Below are positions 53,222 through 62,765 of a stretch of 64,000 bases of DNA, one piece after another (within the stretch, counting starts at the first letter, position 1; each line of letters opens with the position of its first letter). Below the pieces are notes generated by a model that worked only from the letters and a program-made list of their open reading frames with translations, searched no databases and was not told the DNA's origin. This stretch comes from Dermatophilaceae bacterium Soc4.6. Lineage in GTDB: Bacteria; Actinomycetota; Actinomycetes; Actinomycetales; Dermatophilaceae. Location of the stretch: positions 3,348,001-3,412,000 of the forward strand of contig JAZGVH010000002.1 in NCBI GenBank assembly GCA_039889245.1, in the 5' to 3' direction. The translations under genes were made by a program, and so were the position numbers.

Positions 53222-54194
53222 CGGGGCCCCCGGCGACGCGACCCGGTCTGGTCGCCGCGCGGTGCGACGGCAGCGTGACCCGGTGCCACAGCACGCGCTG
53301 CACCAGCAGGGTGGCGGTGCCGGCGACGACGAGACCGGAGAGGTTGAGGCCGAGCTGCTGCACCGACCCGGTCATCTCCGGCGTCGACCAAACGGCGATG
53401 CCGAGGGCGAGGTTACCGGCCGCCGGGACGGTGGTCACCGAGATGAAGACACCCACCAGGGACGACGACTTGCCCGTCGTCGTGCCGAGCACGCCGGCGA
53501 CCCCGGCGAGCAGGGCCACGACGAACGACCAGTGGTCGGGCCGCCAGATGAAGCCGGTGAGCGGGCGCGGCGCGGTCACCAGCCCCGGCGTGACCCACCC
53601 CGCCCACCGGGCCAGCAGTGCGAGCAGCGTCACCGCGGCCACCGCGGCGGCGAAGCTCGTCAGCAGCACGACCACCGACCGGCCGACGATGCGCGGCCGG
53701 CGCAGCACGAGGCCGATGCAGATGGCGGCGACGAGACCGAACTCCGGCCCGACGACCATCGCGCCGACCACCAGCACGGCCGAGTCGGTGACGACGGCGA
53801 CCGCCGCCAGCGCCACGGCCAGCCAGAGGAAGGCGTGGAAGGAGACGCTGGGTCGCACGGCTTCCCAGCCCTGCTCCTCGACGACCCGCCAGATGACGCC
53901 GTCCTCGGGGTTGCCCGGCGCCGCGCGCTCCGCGGCGCGGGCCGCGGCATACGGTGTCGCGCTGAGCTCGGAGACGCTGATGGCGCCGCGCTCACCCAAC
54001 CCGAGGTCGTCGAGCGCGGCGAGCAGCGCACCGGCGCGCTCGCGGGCGACGTCCGCGAGCACCGCGTCGCCCTCGGGGTCGTGCGCTGCGCCGGGCAGGA
54101 CCACGATGTTGCACACGGCAGGGTCGTTGCGCAGCAACGGTTCCACCCGCCCCATCAGGTCAGGCGGCACCGACAGGCGCAGGGCGACCAGCAC
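53190..54194 (-). CDS. DUF389-family membrane protein
   Basis: Polytopic membrane protein of 334 aa. A cytoplasmic alpha/beta N-terminal domain (residues about 1-115) precedes the DUF389 core with [19 protein letters not shown] near residue 140, [20 protein letters not shown] near 255 and about seven membrane segments. The function of the family is unresolved. It lies 3 bp after the VIT-type transporter stop, as the last gene of a three-gene unit, and overlaps argF tail to tail. Confidence 0.85.
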   Translation of the reverse strand: MLVALRLSVPPDLMGRVEPLLRNDPAVCNIVVLPGAAHDPEGDAVLADVARERAGALLAALDDLGLGERGAISVSELSATPYAAARAAERAAPGNPEDGVIWRVVEEQGWEAVRPSVSFHAFLWLAVALAAVAVVTDSAVLVVGAMVVGPEFGLVAAICIGLVLRRPRIVGRSVVVLLTSFAAAVAAVTLLALLARWAGWVTPGLVTAPRPLTGFIWRPDHWSFVVALLAGVAGVLGTTTGKSSSLVGVFISVTTVPAAGNLALGIAVWSTPEMTGSVQQLGLNLSGLVVAGTATLLVQRVLWHRVTLPSHRAATRPGRVAGGPVRPGWPPTRP

Positions 54195-54197
54195 CGG

Positions 54198-54959
54198 CTA
54201 GATGGCTCTGCCGACGAGGTGGCCGATGCCGTAGGTGACCACCATCGCGAGCAGGCCACCGGCGACGTTGCGGCCGACCTGGCGCCCGGCGGGCATGCCT
54301 CCGAGGCGAGAGCTGAGGATGCCGGTGAGGGCGAGGGCCACGACGACGAAGGCGATCAGCAGCGGCCCCCGCAGCGAGGGCGAGGAGAGCAGCGCGGCCA
54401 GCAGGGGAACGATGCCACCGACCGTGAACGCCGCCATCGACGCCCACGCCGCGTGCCACGGGTTGGTGAGGTTGTCGGGGTCGATCTGCAGCTCGACCTC
54501 GGCGTGGGCGCCGAGGGCGTCGTGGGCGGTGAGGGCGACGGCGACGTCCTCCGCGAGGGCGCGGGGCAGGCCCTTGTGCTGGTAGATCCGGGTGAGCTCC
54601 TCGAGCTCCTCGTCCGGCGTCTCCTCGAGCTCGCGGGTCTCCTGCGCGATGAGCGCCCTCTCGGTGTCACGCTGCGTGCTGACCGAGACGTACTCACCCA
54701 CGGCCATGCTCAGGGCGCCCGCCACGAGGGCGGCGACGCCGGCGGTCGTGATCGGTGCCCGGTCGGTGGTGGCGCCGGCGACACCGACGATGACCCCGGC
54801 GGTCGACACGATGCCGTCGTTGGCGCCGAGGACGGCGGCGCGCAGCCAGTTGAGCCGGCTGCCGGCGTCGCCGTGCGGCTCGACCGGCAGCAGCTCGCCG
54901 GTCGCCTCGCCGGTCGTCTCGTCGGTCGTCCCGTCGGTGGGGGACAGGTCGGTGGTCAT
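54198..54959 (-). CDS. VIT1/CCC1-family iron/manganese transporter
   Basis: Fe2+/Mn2+ transporter-like membrane protein of 253 aa, starting MTTDLSPTDGTTDETTGEAT (ATG overlapping the pterin dehydratase stop by 4 bp). The signature NWLRAAVLGANDGIVSTAGV (near residue 37) and SMAVGEYVSVSTQRDTERAL (near 85) are typical, followed by the acidic metal-binding cytoplasmic stretch EETPDEELEELTRIYQHKGL and three further membrane segments. It likely exports or sequesters iron or manganese. Confidence 0.92.
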   Translation of the reverse strand: MTTDLSPTDGTTDETTGEATGELLPVEPHGDAGSRLNWLRAAVLGANDGIVSTAGVIVGVAGATTDRAPITTAGVAALVAGALSMAVGEYVSVSTQRDTERALIAQETRELEETPDEELEELTRIYQHKGLPRALAEDVAVALTAHDALGAHAEVELQIDPDNLTNPWHAAWASMAAFTVGGIVPLLAALLSSPSLRGPLLIAFVVVALALTGILSSRLGGMPAGRQVGRNVAGGLLAMVVTYGIGHLVGRAI

Positions 54960-55270
54960 GACGCCTCCTCGGCGGTCGCGTGTCCTGCGGTGGCGGCCTC
55001 GGCGATGCGGTGGGCCAGCTCGATGTCGAGCTGGGTGATCCCGCCCGCGGAGTGGGTGGTGAGCACCCAGTGGGTGGTCGTCCAGCGGATGTCGATGTCG
55101 GGGTGGTGCTGCATCTGCTCGGCCACCTCGGCCACGTCGTCGACCAGCCGCACGGCGGCGGCGAAGGCGGGGGAGGTGTAGGTGGCCAGGAGCGCGGAGC
55201 CGGAGCGCCGCCACCCCGCGAGGCCGGTGAGCTGACGAGTGATCTCCTCGTCGGTCAGGAGACGCGACAT
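54956..55270 (-). CDS. 4a-hydroxytetrahydrobiopterin dehydratase
   Basis: Pterin-4a-carbinolamine dehydratase of 104 aa that recycles oxidised pterin cofactor. It starts MSRLLTDEEITRQLTGLAGW, with AGGAGA 9 bp upstream. The active-site motif is AEQMQHHPDIDIRWTTTHWV (near 49-68), with conserved His-His and the later TTHSAGGITQLDIELAHRI. It heads the unit with the VIT-type transporter and DUF389. No aromatic amino-acid hydroxylase is nearby. Confidence 0.93.
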   Translation of the reverse strand: MSRLLTDEEITRQLTGLAGWRRSGSALLATYTSPAFAAAVRLVDDVAEVAEQMQHHPDIDIRWTTTHWVLTTHSAGGITQLDIELAHRIAEAATAGHATAEEAS

Positions 55271-55323
55271 GCCCACATGCTCTCCTGTCCTGCGGGCGTC
55301 TGTCACCGAAGGTGAGGCTGGCC

Positions 55324-55329
55324 TACCGT
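55324..55329 (+). promoter_or_regulatory. -10 box (TACCGT) for a leaderless NUDIX mRNA
   Basis: TACCGT ends 7 bp before GTG 55337. No ribosome site separates them. Confidence 0.45.
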
Positions 55330-55336
55330 TTCCCCC

Positions 55337-55786
55337 GTGACCTCCCACCCGCGTCTCGTCGTGGGCGCGGCCCTCGTCGACGACCTCGTCCGCCCCACCC
55401 GTCTGCTCGCCGCCCGCCGCTCCGCGCCGCCAGCTCTCGCCGGTGGCTGGGAGCTGCCCGGCGGCAAGGTCGACGCGGGGGAGGAGCCGCTTGCGGCCCT
55501 GCACCGCGAGCTGGAGGAGGAGCTCGGGGTCACCGTGGCGGTGGGGCCGCCGCTGCCCGGGCCGCTGCCCGACGGCACCTGGCCCCTCGGGGAAGGGCAC
55601 CGGATGCGCGTGTGGGTGGCCACCGTGACGTCGGGCACCCCCGCCCCGCTGCAGGACCACGACCGGCTGCGCTGGCTCACGAGCACTGACCTGTACGACG
55701 TGCCGTGGCTGCCCGCCGACCTCCCCGCCGCCCGGGCCCTCGAGGGCCTGCTCTCGAGCGTGGTCGGCGACCCCACGAAACCCTGA
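55337..55786 (+). CDS. NUDIX hydrolase (MutT-like)
   Basis: Nucleotide-sanitising-type pyrophosphohydrolase of 149 aa, GTG start. The complete NUDIX box GGKVDAGEEPLAALHRELEE with ELGV (near residues 41-64) follows ALAGGWELP. C-terminal RLRWLTSTDLYDVPWLPADL matches MutT/8-oxo-dGTPase relatives. The substrate is inferred. It ends 12 bp before typA on the same strand. Confidence 0.9.
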   Translation: MTSHPRLVVGAALVDDLVRPTRLLAARRSAPPALAGGWELPGGKVDAGEEPLAALHRELEEELGVTVAVGPPLPGPLPDGTWPLGEGHRMRVWVATVTSGTPAPLQDHDRLRWLTSTDLYDVPWLPADLPAARALEGLLSSVVGDPTKP

Positions 55787-55798
55787 GACACTGGACTA

Positions 55799-57712
55799 AT
55801 GGCTAGGAAGACCCGCGACGACATCCGTAACGTCGCCATCGTCGCCCACGTCGACCACGGCAAGACCACTCTGGTGGACAAGATGCTGTGGCAGTCGGGC
55901 GCGTTCGGCGAGCACCAGCACATCGACGAGCGCGCGATGGACTCCGGTGACCTCGAGCGCGAGAAGGGGATCACGATCCTCGCGAAGAACACCGCGGTGC
56001 ACTACCGCGGCAAGGCCGCGATCGAGGCCGGCATCGCCGAGGGTGTGACCATCAACATCATCGACACCCCCGGGCACGCCGACTTCGGTGGCGAGGTCGA
56101 GCGCGGGCTGTCGATGGTCGACGGTGTCGTGCTCCTCGTCGACGCCTCGGAGGGCCCGCTGCCCCAGACTCGCTTCGTGCTGCGCAAGGCGCTCGCGGCC
56201 AAGATGCCGGTCATCCTGTGCATCAACAAGGTCGACCGCCCCGACTCGCGCATCGCCGAGGTCGTCGACGAGACCTACGAGCTGTTCATGGACCTGATGG
56301 ACAACGCCGCTGACGCGGAAGGGCTCCTGGACTTCCCCATCGTCTACGCGTCGGCCCGGGCCGGCCGCGCGTCGCTGACCCGCCCGGACAACGGCGGCAT
56401 GCCCGACGAGGACGACCTCGAGGCGCTCTTCCAGACCATCCTCGACACCATCCCCGCGCCGGTCTACGACGACGAGGCCCCGCTGCAGGCGCACGTCACC
56501 AACCTCGACTCGAGCAACTTCCTCGGTCGTCTGGCCCTGCTGCGCGTCTTCAACGGCACAATCAGCAAGGGCCAGCAGGTGATGTGGTGCCGCCACGACG
56601 GCACCCAGACCCGCGTCAAGATCACCGAGCTGCTGATGACCGAGGCCCTCGAGCGCAAGCCGGCCGAGAGCGCCGGCCCCGGCGACATCATCGCCGTCGC
56701 GGGCATCCCCGAGATCACCATCGGCGAGACCCTCGCCGACGCCGACGACCCGCGGCCGCTGCCCCTGATCACCGTCGACGAGCCCGCGATCTCGATGACC
56801 ATCGGCACCAACACCAGCCCGATGGTCGGCCGGGTGCGTGGCTCGAAGGTCACCGCCCGCATGGTCAAGGACCGCCTCGACAAGGAGCTCGTCGGCAACG
56901 TGTCGCTGCGCATCCTGCCGACCGAGCGTCCCGACTCGTGGGAGGTGCAGGGCCGTGGCGAGCTGGCCCTGGCCATCCTCGTCGAGCAGATGCGTCGCGA
57001 GGGCTTCGAGCTCACCGTGGGCAAGCCGCAGGTCGTCACCCGGATGGTCGACGGCAAGATGCACGAGCCGGTCGAGCGCCTCACGATCGACACCCCCGAG
57101 GAGCACCTCGGGGCGATCACCCAGATCCTCGCGGCCCGCAAGGGCCGCATGGAGCAGATGACCAACCACGGCACCGGCTGGATCCGGATGGAGTTCCTCG
57201 TGCCGTCGCGCGGGCTCATCGGCTTCCGCACGCTCTTCCTCACCGAGACCCGGGGCACCGGTATCGCCCACCACGTCTTCGAGGACTACGAGCCGTGGTT
57301 CGGCACGATCACGACCCGCACGAGCGGCTCGCTGGTCTCCGACCGCAAGGGTGTCGTCACGGCCTACGCCATGGTCAACCTCCAGGAGCGCGGCGTGCTG
57401 TTCCAGGAGCCGACGACCGAGGTCTACGAGGGCATGATCGTCGGCGAGAACTCCCGCGCCGACGACATGGACGTCAACATCACGAAGGAGAAGAAGCTCA
57501 CCAACGTGCGCGCCTCCTCCTCCGACAACTTCGAGAAGATCGTGCCGCCGCGCACCCTCAGCCTCGAGCAGTCGCTCGAGTTCTGCCGCGAGGACGAGTG
57601 CGTCGAGGTCACGCCCGAGGCGGTGCGCATCCGCAAGCTCGTGCTCGACGCCGGTGAGCGGGCCCGCACCTCCGCCCGGGCGCGCTCGGCCGCCAAGTCC
57701 GAGGCCAACTAG
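55799..57712 (+). CDS. typA: Translational GTPase TypA/BipA
   Basis: Ribosome-associated GTPase of 637 aa. G1 [16 protein letters not shown] near residue 18, switch [10 protein letters not shown]3 [10 protein letters not shown] near 86 and G4 NKVD near 142. Domains II and III have EFG-like folds ([39 protein letters not shown]), and the C-terminal BipA-specific region has [20 protein letters not shown]. It assists ribosome assembly and stress or cold adaptation. Complete and of usual length. Confidence 0.97.
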   Translation: MARKTRDDIRNVAIVAHVDHGKTTLVDKMLWQSGAFGEHQHIDERAMDSGDLEREKGITILAKNTAVHYRGKAAIEAGIAEGVTINIIDTPGHADFGGEVERGLSMVDGVVLLVDASEGPLPQTRFVLRKALAAKMPVILCINKVDRPDSRIAEVVDETYELFMDLMDNAADAEGLLDFPIVYASARAGRASLTRPDNGGMPDEDDLEALFQTILDTIPAPVYDDEAPLQAHVTNLDSSNFLGRLALLRVFNGTISKGQQVMWCRHDGTQTRVKITELLMTEALERKPAESAGPGDIIAVAGIPEITIGETLADADDPRPLPLITVDEPAISMTIGTNTSPMVGRVRGSKVTARMVKDRLDKELVGNVSLRILPTERPDSWEVQGRGELALAILVEQMRREGFELTVGKPQVVTRMVDGKMHEPVERLTIDTPEEHLGAITQILAARKGRMEQMTNHGTGWIRMEFLVPSRGLIGFRTLFLTETRGTGIAHHVFEDYEPWFGTITTRTSGSLVSDRKGVVTAYAMVNLQERGVLFQEPTTEVYEGMIVGENSRADDMDVNITKEKKLTNVRASSSDNFEKIVPPRTLSLEQSLEFCREDECVEVTPEAVRIRKLVLDAGERARTSARARSAAKSEAN

Positions 57713-57721
57713 GGCACAGCA

Positions 57722-59485
57722 GTGGGCACCCCTCCCGCCGGTGCGACGCGGCGCAGGGCCATGGAACCGCGTGCCGTCGGCCTCGCGCTGCTCGCGGCCC
57801 TCGTGCTCGGTGCCTGCACGACGCCCCCGCGGCCACCCTCGCCCTCCTCGGCCGGTCGCGGGGGCACCCTCCAGGTGCTCCTCGACAGTCCCGTGCAGCA
57901 CTGGGACCCGCAGCGCATCTACACCGGGCCCGAGGCGGGCCTGTCGGTGCGGATGTTCCTGCGCACCCTCACGACCGTCGCCGCCGTCGGGCTCGGGGTG
58001 TCGAAGGACCTGGTGCCCGACCTCGCGACGAGCACGGGTCAACCCAGCGACGGCGGCCGCACCTGGCGCTTCACGCTGGTCGGCGACGCCCTGTGGCAGG
58101 ACGGGCGCACGATCACCTGCGAGGACGTGCGCTACGGCATCTCGCGCAACTTCGCGCGCGACGTGCTGCCGGGCGGACCTCCCTACGCCGTCTCCCTGCT
58201 CGACATCCCGCTGACGACCGACGCGAAGGGGCAACGCGTCTCGGCCTACGCCGGGCCCTACGCGCAGACCGGTCAGGCGGCCTACGACCGTGCGGTCTCG
58301 TGCAGCGGCTCGACCATCACCTTCCGGTTGAAGGCCCCCACCTACGACTTCGCCTCGGCGGTGGCCCTGCCGGCCTTCGCGCCGGTGCGCAAGGACCACG
58401 ACCTGCGGGCGGCCGGCAACTTCTCGGTCTTCTCCGCCGGCCCCTACATGCTCGAGGGCGACTGGGTGCCCGGCGCCGGCGGCCGCTTCGTGCGCACCCG
58501 TTCCTGGGTCGAGGCCGACGACCCCGTGCGGGTCGCCTACCCCGACGTGGTCGAGATCCGCGAGGGGCTCGAGACGACCACGGCCATCCAGCGCATCATC
58601 GACGACCAGGGCGCCGACCGGTATGCCGTCACCTTCGCCGACGCGCCCCCGGCCCTGCAGCGACAGCTGCTCACCACCCCGGGCCTGTCGGACCGCGTGA
58701 CCAACCCCGCCGCGGCGAGTGTGGAGTACCTCGCCCCCAACGTGCGCAGCGCGGTGATGGGCAACGCGAAGGCCCGTCAGGCCCTGGCCATGGCGACCAA
58801 CCGCGACGCGTTCGTCACCGCCTACGGTGGGCCGTCGGCGATGACGCCGTCGTTCTCGCTCCTCGCGTCGAGCCTTCCTGGCCGGGTCGACCGCAGCCCC
58901 TTCGGCGTGGGTACGGCCGGTGACGCCGTCAAGGCCCGGGCCGTGCTCGTGGCGTCGGGCCTGACGCTGCCGGTGCCCCTGCGGGTGGCCTACCGGCAGT
59001 CAGCCGAGGCCGACACGGCCTTCGCGGCCCTGCGGGCGGGCTGGGAGCGGGCCGGCTTCGCCGTCACGCTGTCGCCGGTCACCGACGACTACTACGCGGC
59101 GATCTCCGCGGCGGCGGCGGCCGACCGCTACGACGTCGTCCGCGCCAGCTGGAGCGCCGACTGGCCGTCGGGTTCCACCGTGCTGCCTCCGACCTTCGAC
59201 GCCCGGGTCAACGTCTCCACTGCCGGGCCCGGGCAGGACTACGGCTACTTCTCCGACTCGCAGGTCAACGAGGCCATGGACCGGGCCGCGGCCACCGCCG
59301 ACGACGCGGCCCGGGCCGCGGCGTGGGGGCAGGTCGACGCCCTCATCGCCGCGCGGGGTGGCTCCATCCCCCTGGCCCAGCGCAAGCACGTGCTGGTCCA
59401 CGGCTCGGGCGTCGTGGGCTACCAGGACAACCCGCTCTTCGGCGGATTCCCCGACCTCGCTCGGGTGCAGCTGGTCCAGGGCTGA
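57722..59485 (+). CDS. Family 5 ABC substrate-binding lipoprotein (copy 1)
   Basis: Peptide/nickel-type extracellular binding lipoprotein of 587 aa (GTG start; an ATG at 57761 is a shorter alternative that keeps the signal). Signal and lipobox ALLAALVLGAC (Cys32). SBP_bac_5 landmarks are GGRTWRFTLVGDALWQDGR, DVRYGISRNFARDV near residue 137 and FSAGPYMLEGDWVPGAGG near 236. It is a paralogue of the protein at 60909 (shared YGISR-FA-DV, PYMLEG, DYGYF-D blocks). It follows typA by 9 bp but is separated from the permease by 294 bp. Confidence 0.9.
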   Translation: MGTPPAGATRRRAMEPRAVGLALLAALVLGACTTPPRPPSPSSAGRGGTLQVLLDSPVQHWDPQRIYTGPEAGLSVRMFLRTLTTVAAVGLGVSKDLVPDLATSTGQPSDGGRTWRFTLVGDALWQDGRTITCEDVRYGISRNFARDVLPGGPPYAVSLLDIPLTTDAKGQRVSAYAGPYAQTGQAAYDRAVSCSGSTITFRLKAPTYDFASAVALPAFAPVRKDHDLRAAGNFSVFSAGPYMLEGDWVPGAGGRFVRTRSWVEADDPVRVAYPDVVEIREGLETTTAIQRIIDDQGADRYAVTFADAPPALQRQLLTTPGLSDRVTNPAAASVEYLAPNVRSAVMGNAKARQALAMATNRDAFVTAYGGPSAMTPSFSLLASSLPGRVDRSPFGVGTAGDAVKARAVLVASGLTLPVPLRVAYRQSAEADTAFAALRAGWERAGFAVTLSPVTDDYYAAISAAAAADRYDVVRASWSADWPSGSTVLPPTFDARVNVSTAGPGQDYGYFSDSQVNEAMDRAAATADDAARAAAWGQVDALIAARGGSIPLAQRKHVLVHGSGVVGYQDNPLFGGFPDLARVQLVQG

Positions 59486-59779
59486 GCCCCGGGGGTCCCG
59501 AGGTCGTCGCCGGCACGGGCCCGTCACGCAGGTTTTACACACCATCGGCCCGGCAGGCGCGATCCACGCCCCGGGGGGGCGTAACGTGAGCGCCGCCACG
59601 CCTGCCCACAGGCAACGTGTGGCCGGACCCACAGCCAGTTCTCAGCAACACACGCGAACGGTCACGATCCGGCGACGTCCGCCCCCGGTTGTTCACGATG
59701 TGGGACACGCTGGTCTAAGGTTTCGTCGATTCCCCCTCCGCACGGCGGGGTTCTTCCGTCAGAAGAGGTTCACCACCGC
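59486..59779. promoter_or_regulatory. Leader region of the peptide transporter operon
   Basis: A 294-bp gap without a gene. It probably contains the promoter of the downstream operon; TTGTTC followed 19 bp later by TCTAAG (about 59691-59721) is a weak candidate. No riboswitch fold recognised. Confidence 0.4.
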
Positions 59780-60793
59780 ATGACCATCGCCCCGGGCCAG
59801 GAAGATGCCGAGTCGCGCGCCGTCGACGACGTCACCTCAGACGGTGCCGTCGCGATCAAGGGCCGCTCGCCGTGGGAGATCGTGCGGGCCCGCGTCCGTC
59901 GCGACAAGGTCACGATGGGGGCCCTGGTAGTCGGGGTGCTCTTCCTGCTCCTGGCCGTGCTCTCCCCGTTGATGCGCGCCACCGGGATCATCTCGCCCGA
60001 CGCCTTCCACCCTGACCTCGTCCAGGGGCTGGGCTCCATCCCGGAGGGCTTCGCGGGCGGCATCTCGGCCGACCACTGGCTGGGAGTCGAGCCCGGCACC
60101 GGTCGAGACCTGCTGGCCCGCATCCTCACCGGCATGACCACGTCCCTCATCGTCGCGGTGTCGGCCACCGTCTTCTCGGTGGTCATCGGCACCCTGCTGG
60201 GTCTGGTCGCCGGCTTCGCCGGCGGATGGGTCGACTGGACGGTCAGCCGGTTCATGGACCTCGTGCTGAGCTTCCCCAGCACCCTCATGCTCCTGTCGCT
60301 CCAGCTGGTGCTCGTCGGCAGCATCGCCTCGGCCATCGGGCAGCCCGACAGCGCCCCGACGCCGAAGATCCTCTTCATGATCATCGTGCTCGGCTTCTTC
60401 GGCTTCCCGTTCTTCGCCCGCATCATCCGCGGGCAGGTGCTCTCCCTGCGCGAGCGGGAGTTCGTCGAGGCCGCACGGTCCCTCGGCGCGCGGCGGGGCC
60501 GCATCTACTTCAAGGAGCTGCTGCCCCACCTCTGGGCGCCGCTGCTCGTCTACACGACGCTCGTCATGCCGGCCAACATCGCGGCCGAGGCGGCGCTGGG
60601 CTTCCTGGGGGTCGGCATCAACCCCCCCACCGCGTCCCTCGGGGCCATCCTCAACGACTCGGTGGCCTACGCCCTGCCCGACCCGGCCTACTTCCTCTTC
60701 CCCGGGCTCACGGTGTTCGTGCTCGTGCTCTCGTTCAACCTCCTCGGGGACGGCCTGCGGGACGCCCTCGACCCCAAGGCGGGCCGTTCGTGA
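59780..60793 (+). CDS. Peptide-type ABC transporter permease (DppC-like)
   Basis: Inner-membrane permease of 337 aa. The OppC-type N-terminus VRARVRRDKVTMGALVVGVL is followed by the loop DHWLGVEPGTGRDLLARILT near residue 98, membrane segments, and the EAA loop REFVEAARSLGARRGRIYFK near 230. The C-terminus FNLLGDGLRDALDPKAGR is the standard DppC end. Here DppC precedes the binding protein and DppB, an unusual order for this family. Confidence 0.93.
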   Translation: MTIAPGQEDAESRAVDDVTSDGAVAIKGRSPWEIVRARVRRDKVTMGALVVGVLFLLLAVLSPLMRATGIISPDAFHPDLVQGLGSIPEGFAGGISADHWLGVEPGTGRDLLARILTGMTTSLIVAVSATVFSVVIGTLLGLVAGFAGGWVDWTVSRFMDLVLSFPSTLMLLSLQLVLVGSIASAIGQPDSAPTPKILFMIIVLGFFGFPFFARIIRGQVLSLREREFVEAARSLGARRGRIYFKELLPHLWAPLLVYTTLVMPANIAAEAALGFLGVGINPPTASLGAILNDSVAYALPDPAYFLFPGLTVFVLVLSFNLLGDGLRDALDPKAGRS

Positions 60794-60908
60794 CGTCCCA
60801 CCCCCAGACTCCTCGGAGGAACACGTCCTCCGAAGGAACCTCGTGGCACCCGCCACAGGACAGCCCACCGCAGCAGCTGCGGTGGACAAGTGCATACAAG
60901 GAGAAGAC

Positions 60909-62642
60909 ATGATGCGCACCAGACAGGGCGCCTTCACCGTCGCCCTCGGGGCGGTCGTCGCGCTGGCGGCAGCGGCCTGCAGCGGCTCCGGCTCCGGCGG
61001 CGGAAGCACCGCAGGGTCCTCGGCCACCGCGGCCTCCAAGGGCGGAACGCTGTACATCCTCAACGTCGGGCCCCACAACGGTCTCGACCCCCAGCAGAGC
61101 TACGTCGGAGCAGACCTCGAGTTCGCCAACCGGGTCTACGCGCGCAGCCTGACGATGTACACCGCCGGCGAGAAGCCGGAGCTGGTCCCCGACCTCGCCA
61201 CCGACACCGGCACCATGAGCGACGGCGGCAAGACCTGGGCGTTCACGCTCAAGGGCGACGCGAAGTGGCAGGACGGCAAGGCCGTCACCTGCGACGACGT
61301 GAAGTACGGCATCTCTCGCACCTTCGCGACGGACGTCATCTCCAACGGTCCGACCTACATCCTCTCCTTCCTCGACGTCCCCGAGGACGCCGACGGCGCT
61401 CCGGTCTACAAGGGCCCCTACAAGCCCAGCGCCGCTGGCGACGCCGCCTTCAACAAGGCGATCACCTGCGAGGGCGAGAAGCTCACCCTGCACTTCAAGA
61501 AGCCGTGGGCCGACTTCAACCAGGCGACCGCGTCGCTGGCCGCGTTCTCCGCCTTCCGCAAGGACAAGGACAAGGGGGCCAACAGCCTCTTCGACGTGTT
61601 CTCCGACGGTCCCTACATGCTCGAGGGCACGTTCGACGCCAACAAGGGCGGGACGTGGGTGCGCAACCCCAGCTGGACCGGTGGCGACGACCTGCGCAAG
61701 GCCTACCCCGACAAGATCGTCGACGTCGAGGGCCTGACGACCGAGGTCATCTTCCAGCGTCTCCTGGCCAATGGTGGTGAGGACAAGAACGCGATCACGT
61801 TCAGCTCCGCCCCCGCCTCGCTGCTCGCGCAGATCGTCGGCACGACGAGCGCGAAGGACCGCACCTTCAACCCGACTGCGCCCTACGTCAACTACCTGAC
61901 GCCGAACTACCAGAGCGCCGCGATGAAGAACCCGAAGATCCGCCAGGCCTTCGCGATGTCGACCAACAAGGACGCCTACGTCACGGCCAACGGCGGACCG
62001 CAGGTCATGACCCCGACCAACGCCATCTGCAACCCGGCGCTGGCCTGCTACCAGGACTCCAACCCGTTCGGCGCGCCGAGCGCGGGTGACCCGGTCGGTG
62101 CCAAGAAGGTGCTGACCGACGCCGGCATCACGACGCCGGTCCCGATCACCGTGGTCTACCGCAAGACGGCGACGGCCGACAAGGCCTACTCGGCGCTCAA
62201 GCAGACCTGGGACCAGGGTGGCTTCAACACCACGCTCGAGGGCATCACGGACAAGTACTACCGCACCATCTCGAGTGCGGCGAGCAAGTCCAAGGACGTC
62301 TTCTCGGCCGGCTGGGGTGCTGACTGGCCCTCCGGCTCGACCGACATCCCGCCGCTGTTCGACGGTCGGATCAACATCACGGCGACCAGCAGCAACCAGG
62401 ACTACGGGTACTTCAACGACGACGCGGTCAACAAGGCCATCGACGCTGCGTACCTCATCTCGGACGCCGCTGAGCGTGAGAAGGCCTGGGGCGCCATCGA
62501 CGCGATGATCGTCGCCGACGGTGGTGTCGTGCCGCTCGTCGCTCAGAAGTTCGTGTTCGTGGCCGGCTCCAACATCAAGAACTTCGAGATCAACTCGCTG
62601 CTTGGTGGCTACGCCGACTTCGCGAACATCGCCGTCCAGTAA
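60909..62642 (+). CDS. Family 5 ABC substrate-binding lipoprotein (copy 2)
   Basis: Extracellular binding lipoprotein of 577 aa. The ATG is set by AAGGAGAAG directly upstream; signal TVALGAVVALAAAAC gives lipidated Cys24 and a Gly/Ser linker. SBP_bac_5 motifs are GGKTWAFTLKGDAKWQDGKA, DVKYGISRTFATDVISNG near residue 140 and FSDGPYMLEGTFDANKGG near 238. Two Cys pairs (TCDD/TCEG; ICNPALAC) may form disulfides. It likely binds peptides. It sits between the two permease genes and is followed by a strong hairpin. Confidence 0.93.
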   Translation: MMRTRQGAFTVALGAVVALAAAACSGSGSGGGSTAGSSATAASKGGTLYILNVGPHNGLDPQQSYVGADLEFANRVYARSLTMYTAGEKPELVPDLATDTGTMSDGGKTWAFTLKGDAKWQDGKAVTCDDVKYGISRTFATDVISNGPTYILSFLDVPEDADGAPVYKGPYKPSAAGDAAFNKAITCEGEKLTLHFKKPWADFNQATASLAAFSAFRKDKDKGANSLFDVFSDGPYMLEGTFDANKGGTWVRNPSWTGGDDLRKAYPDKIVDVEGLTTEVIFQRLLANGGEDKNAITFSSAPASLLAQIVGTTSAKDRTFNPTAPYVNYLTPNYQSAAMKNPKIRQAFAMSTNKDAYVTANGGPQVMTPTNAICNPALACYQDSNPFGAPSAGDPVGAKKVLTDAGITTPVPITVVYRKTATADKAYSALKQTWDQGGFNTTLEGITDKYYRTISSAASKSKDVFSAGWGADWPSGSTDIPPLFDGRINITATSSNQDYGYFNDDAVNKAIDAAYLISDAAEREKAWGAIDAMIVADGGVVPLVAQKFVFVAGSNIKNFEINSLLGGYADFANIAVQ

Positions 62643-62674
62643 GGACTGCTGAACGCTCCACCGTGCCAAGAGGG

Positions 62675-62709
62675 CGCCGGGTGAGGAGGCTTGCCTCCCC
62701 ACCCGGCGT
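62675..62709 (+). terminator. Intercistronic hairpin after the second binding protein
   Basis: GCGCCGGGTGAGGAGGC (62675-62691) and GCCTCCCCACCCGGCGT (62694-62709 region) pair at about 15 of 17 positions around a TT loop. No T-run. It likely attenuates transcription into the permease gene or protects the binding-protein mRNA. Confidence 0.7.
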
Positions 62710-62765
62710 CCCTCCTGGCCTCCGCACGAGAGGGAGGAAGCGCGCCGTCCGGCGCCGCAGCACTC

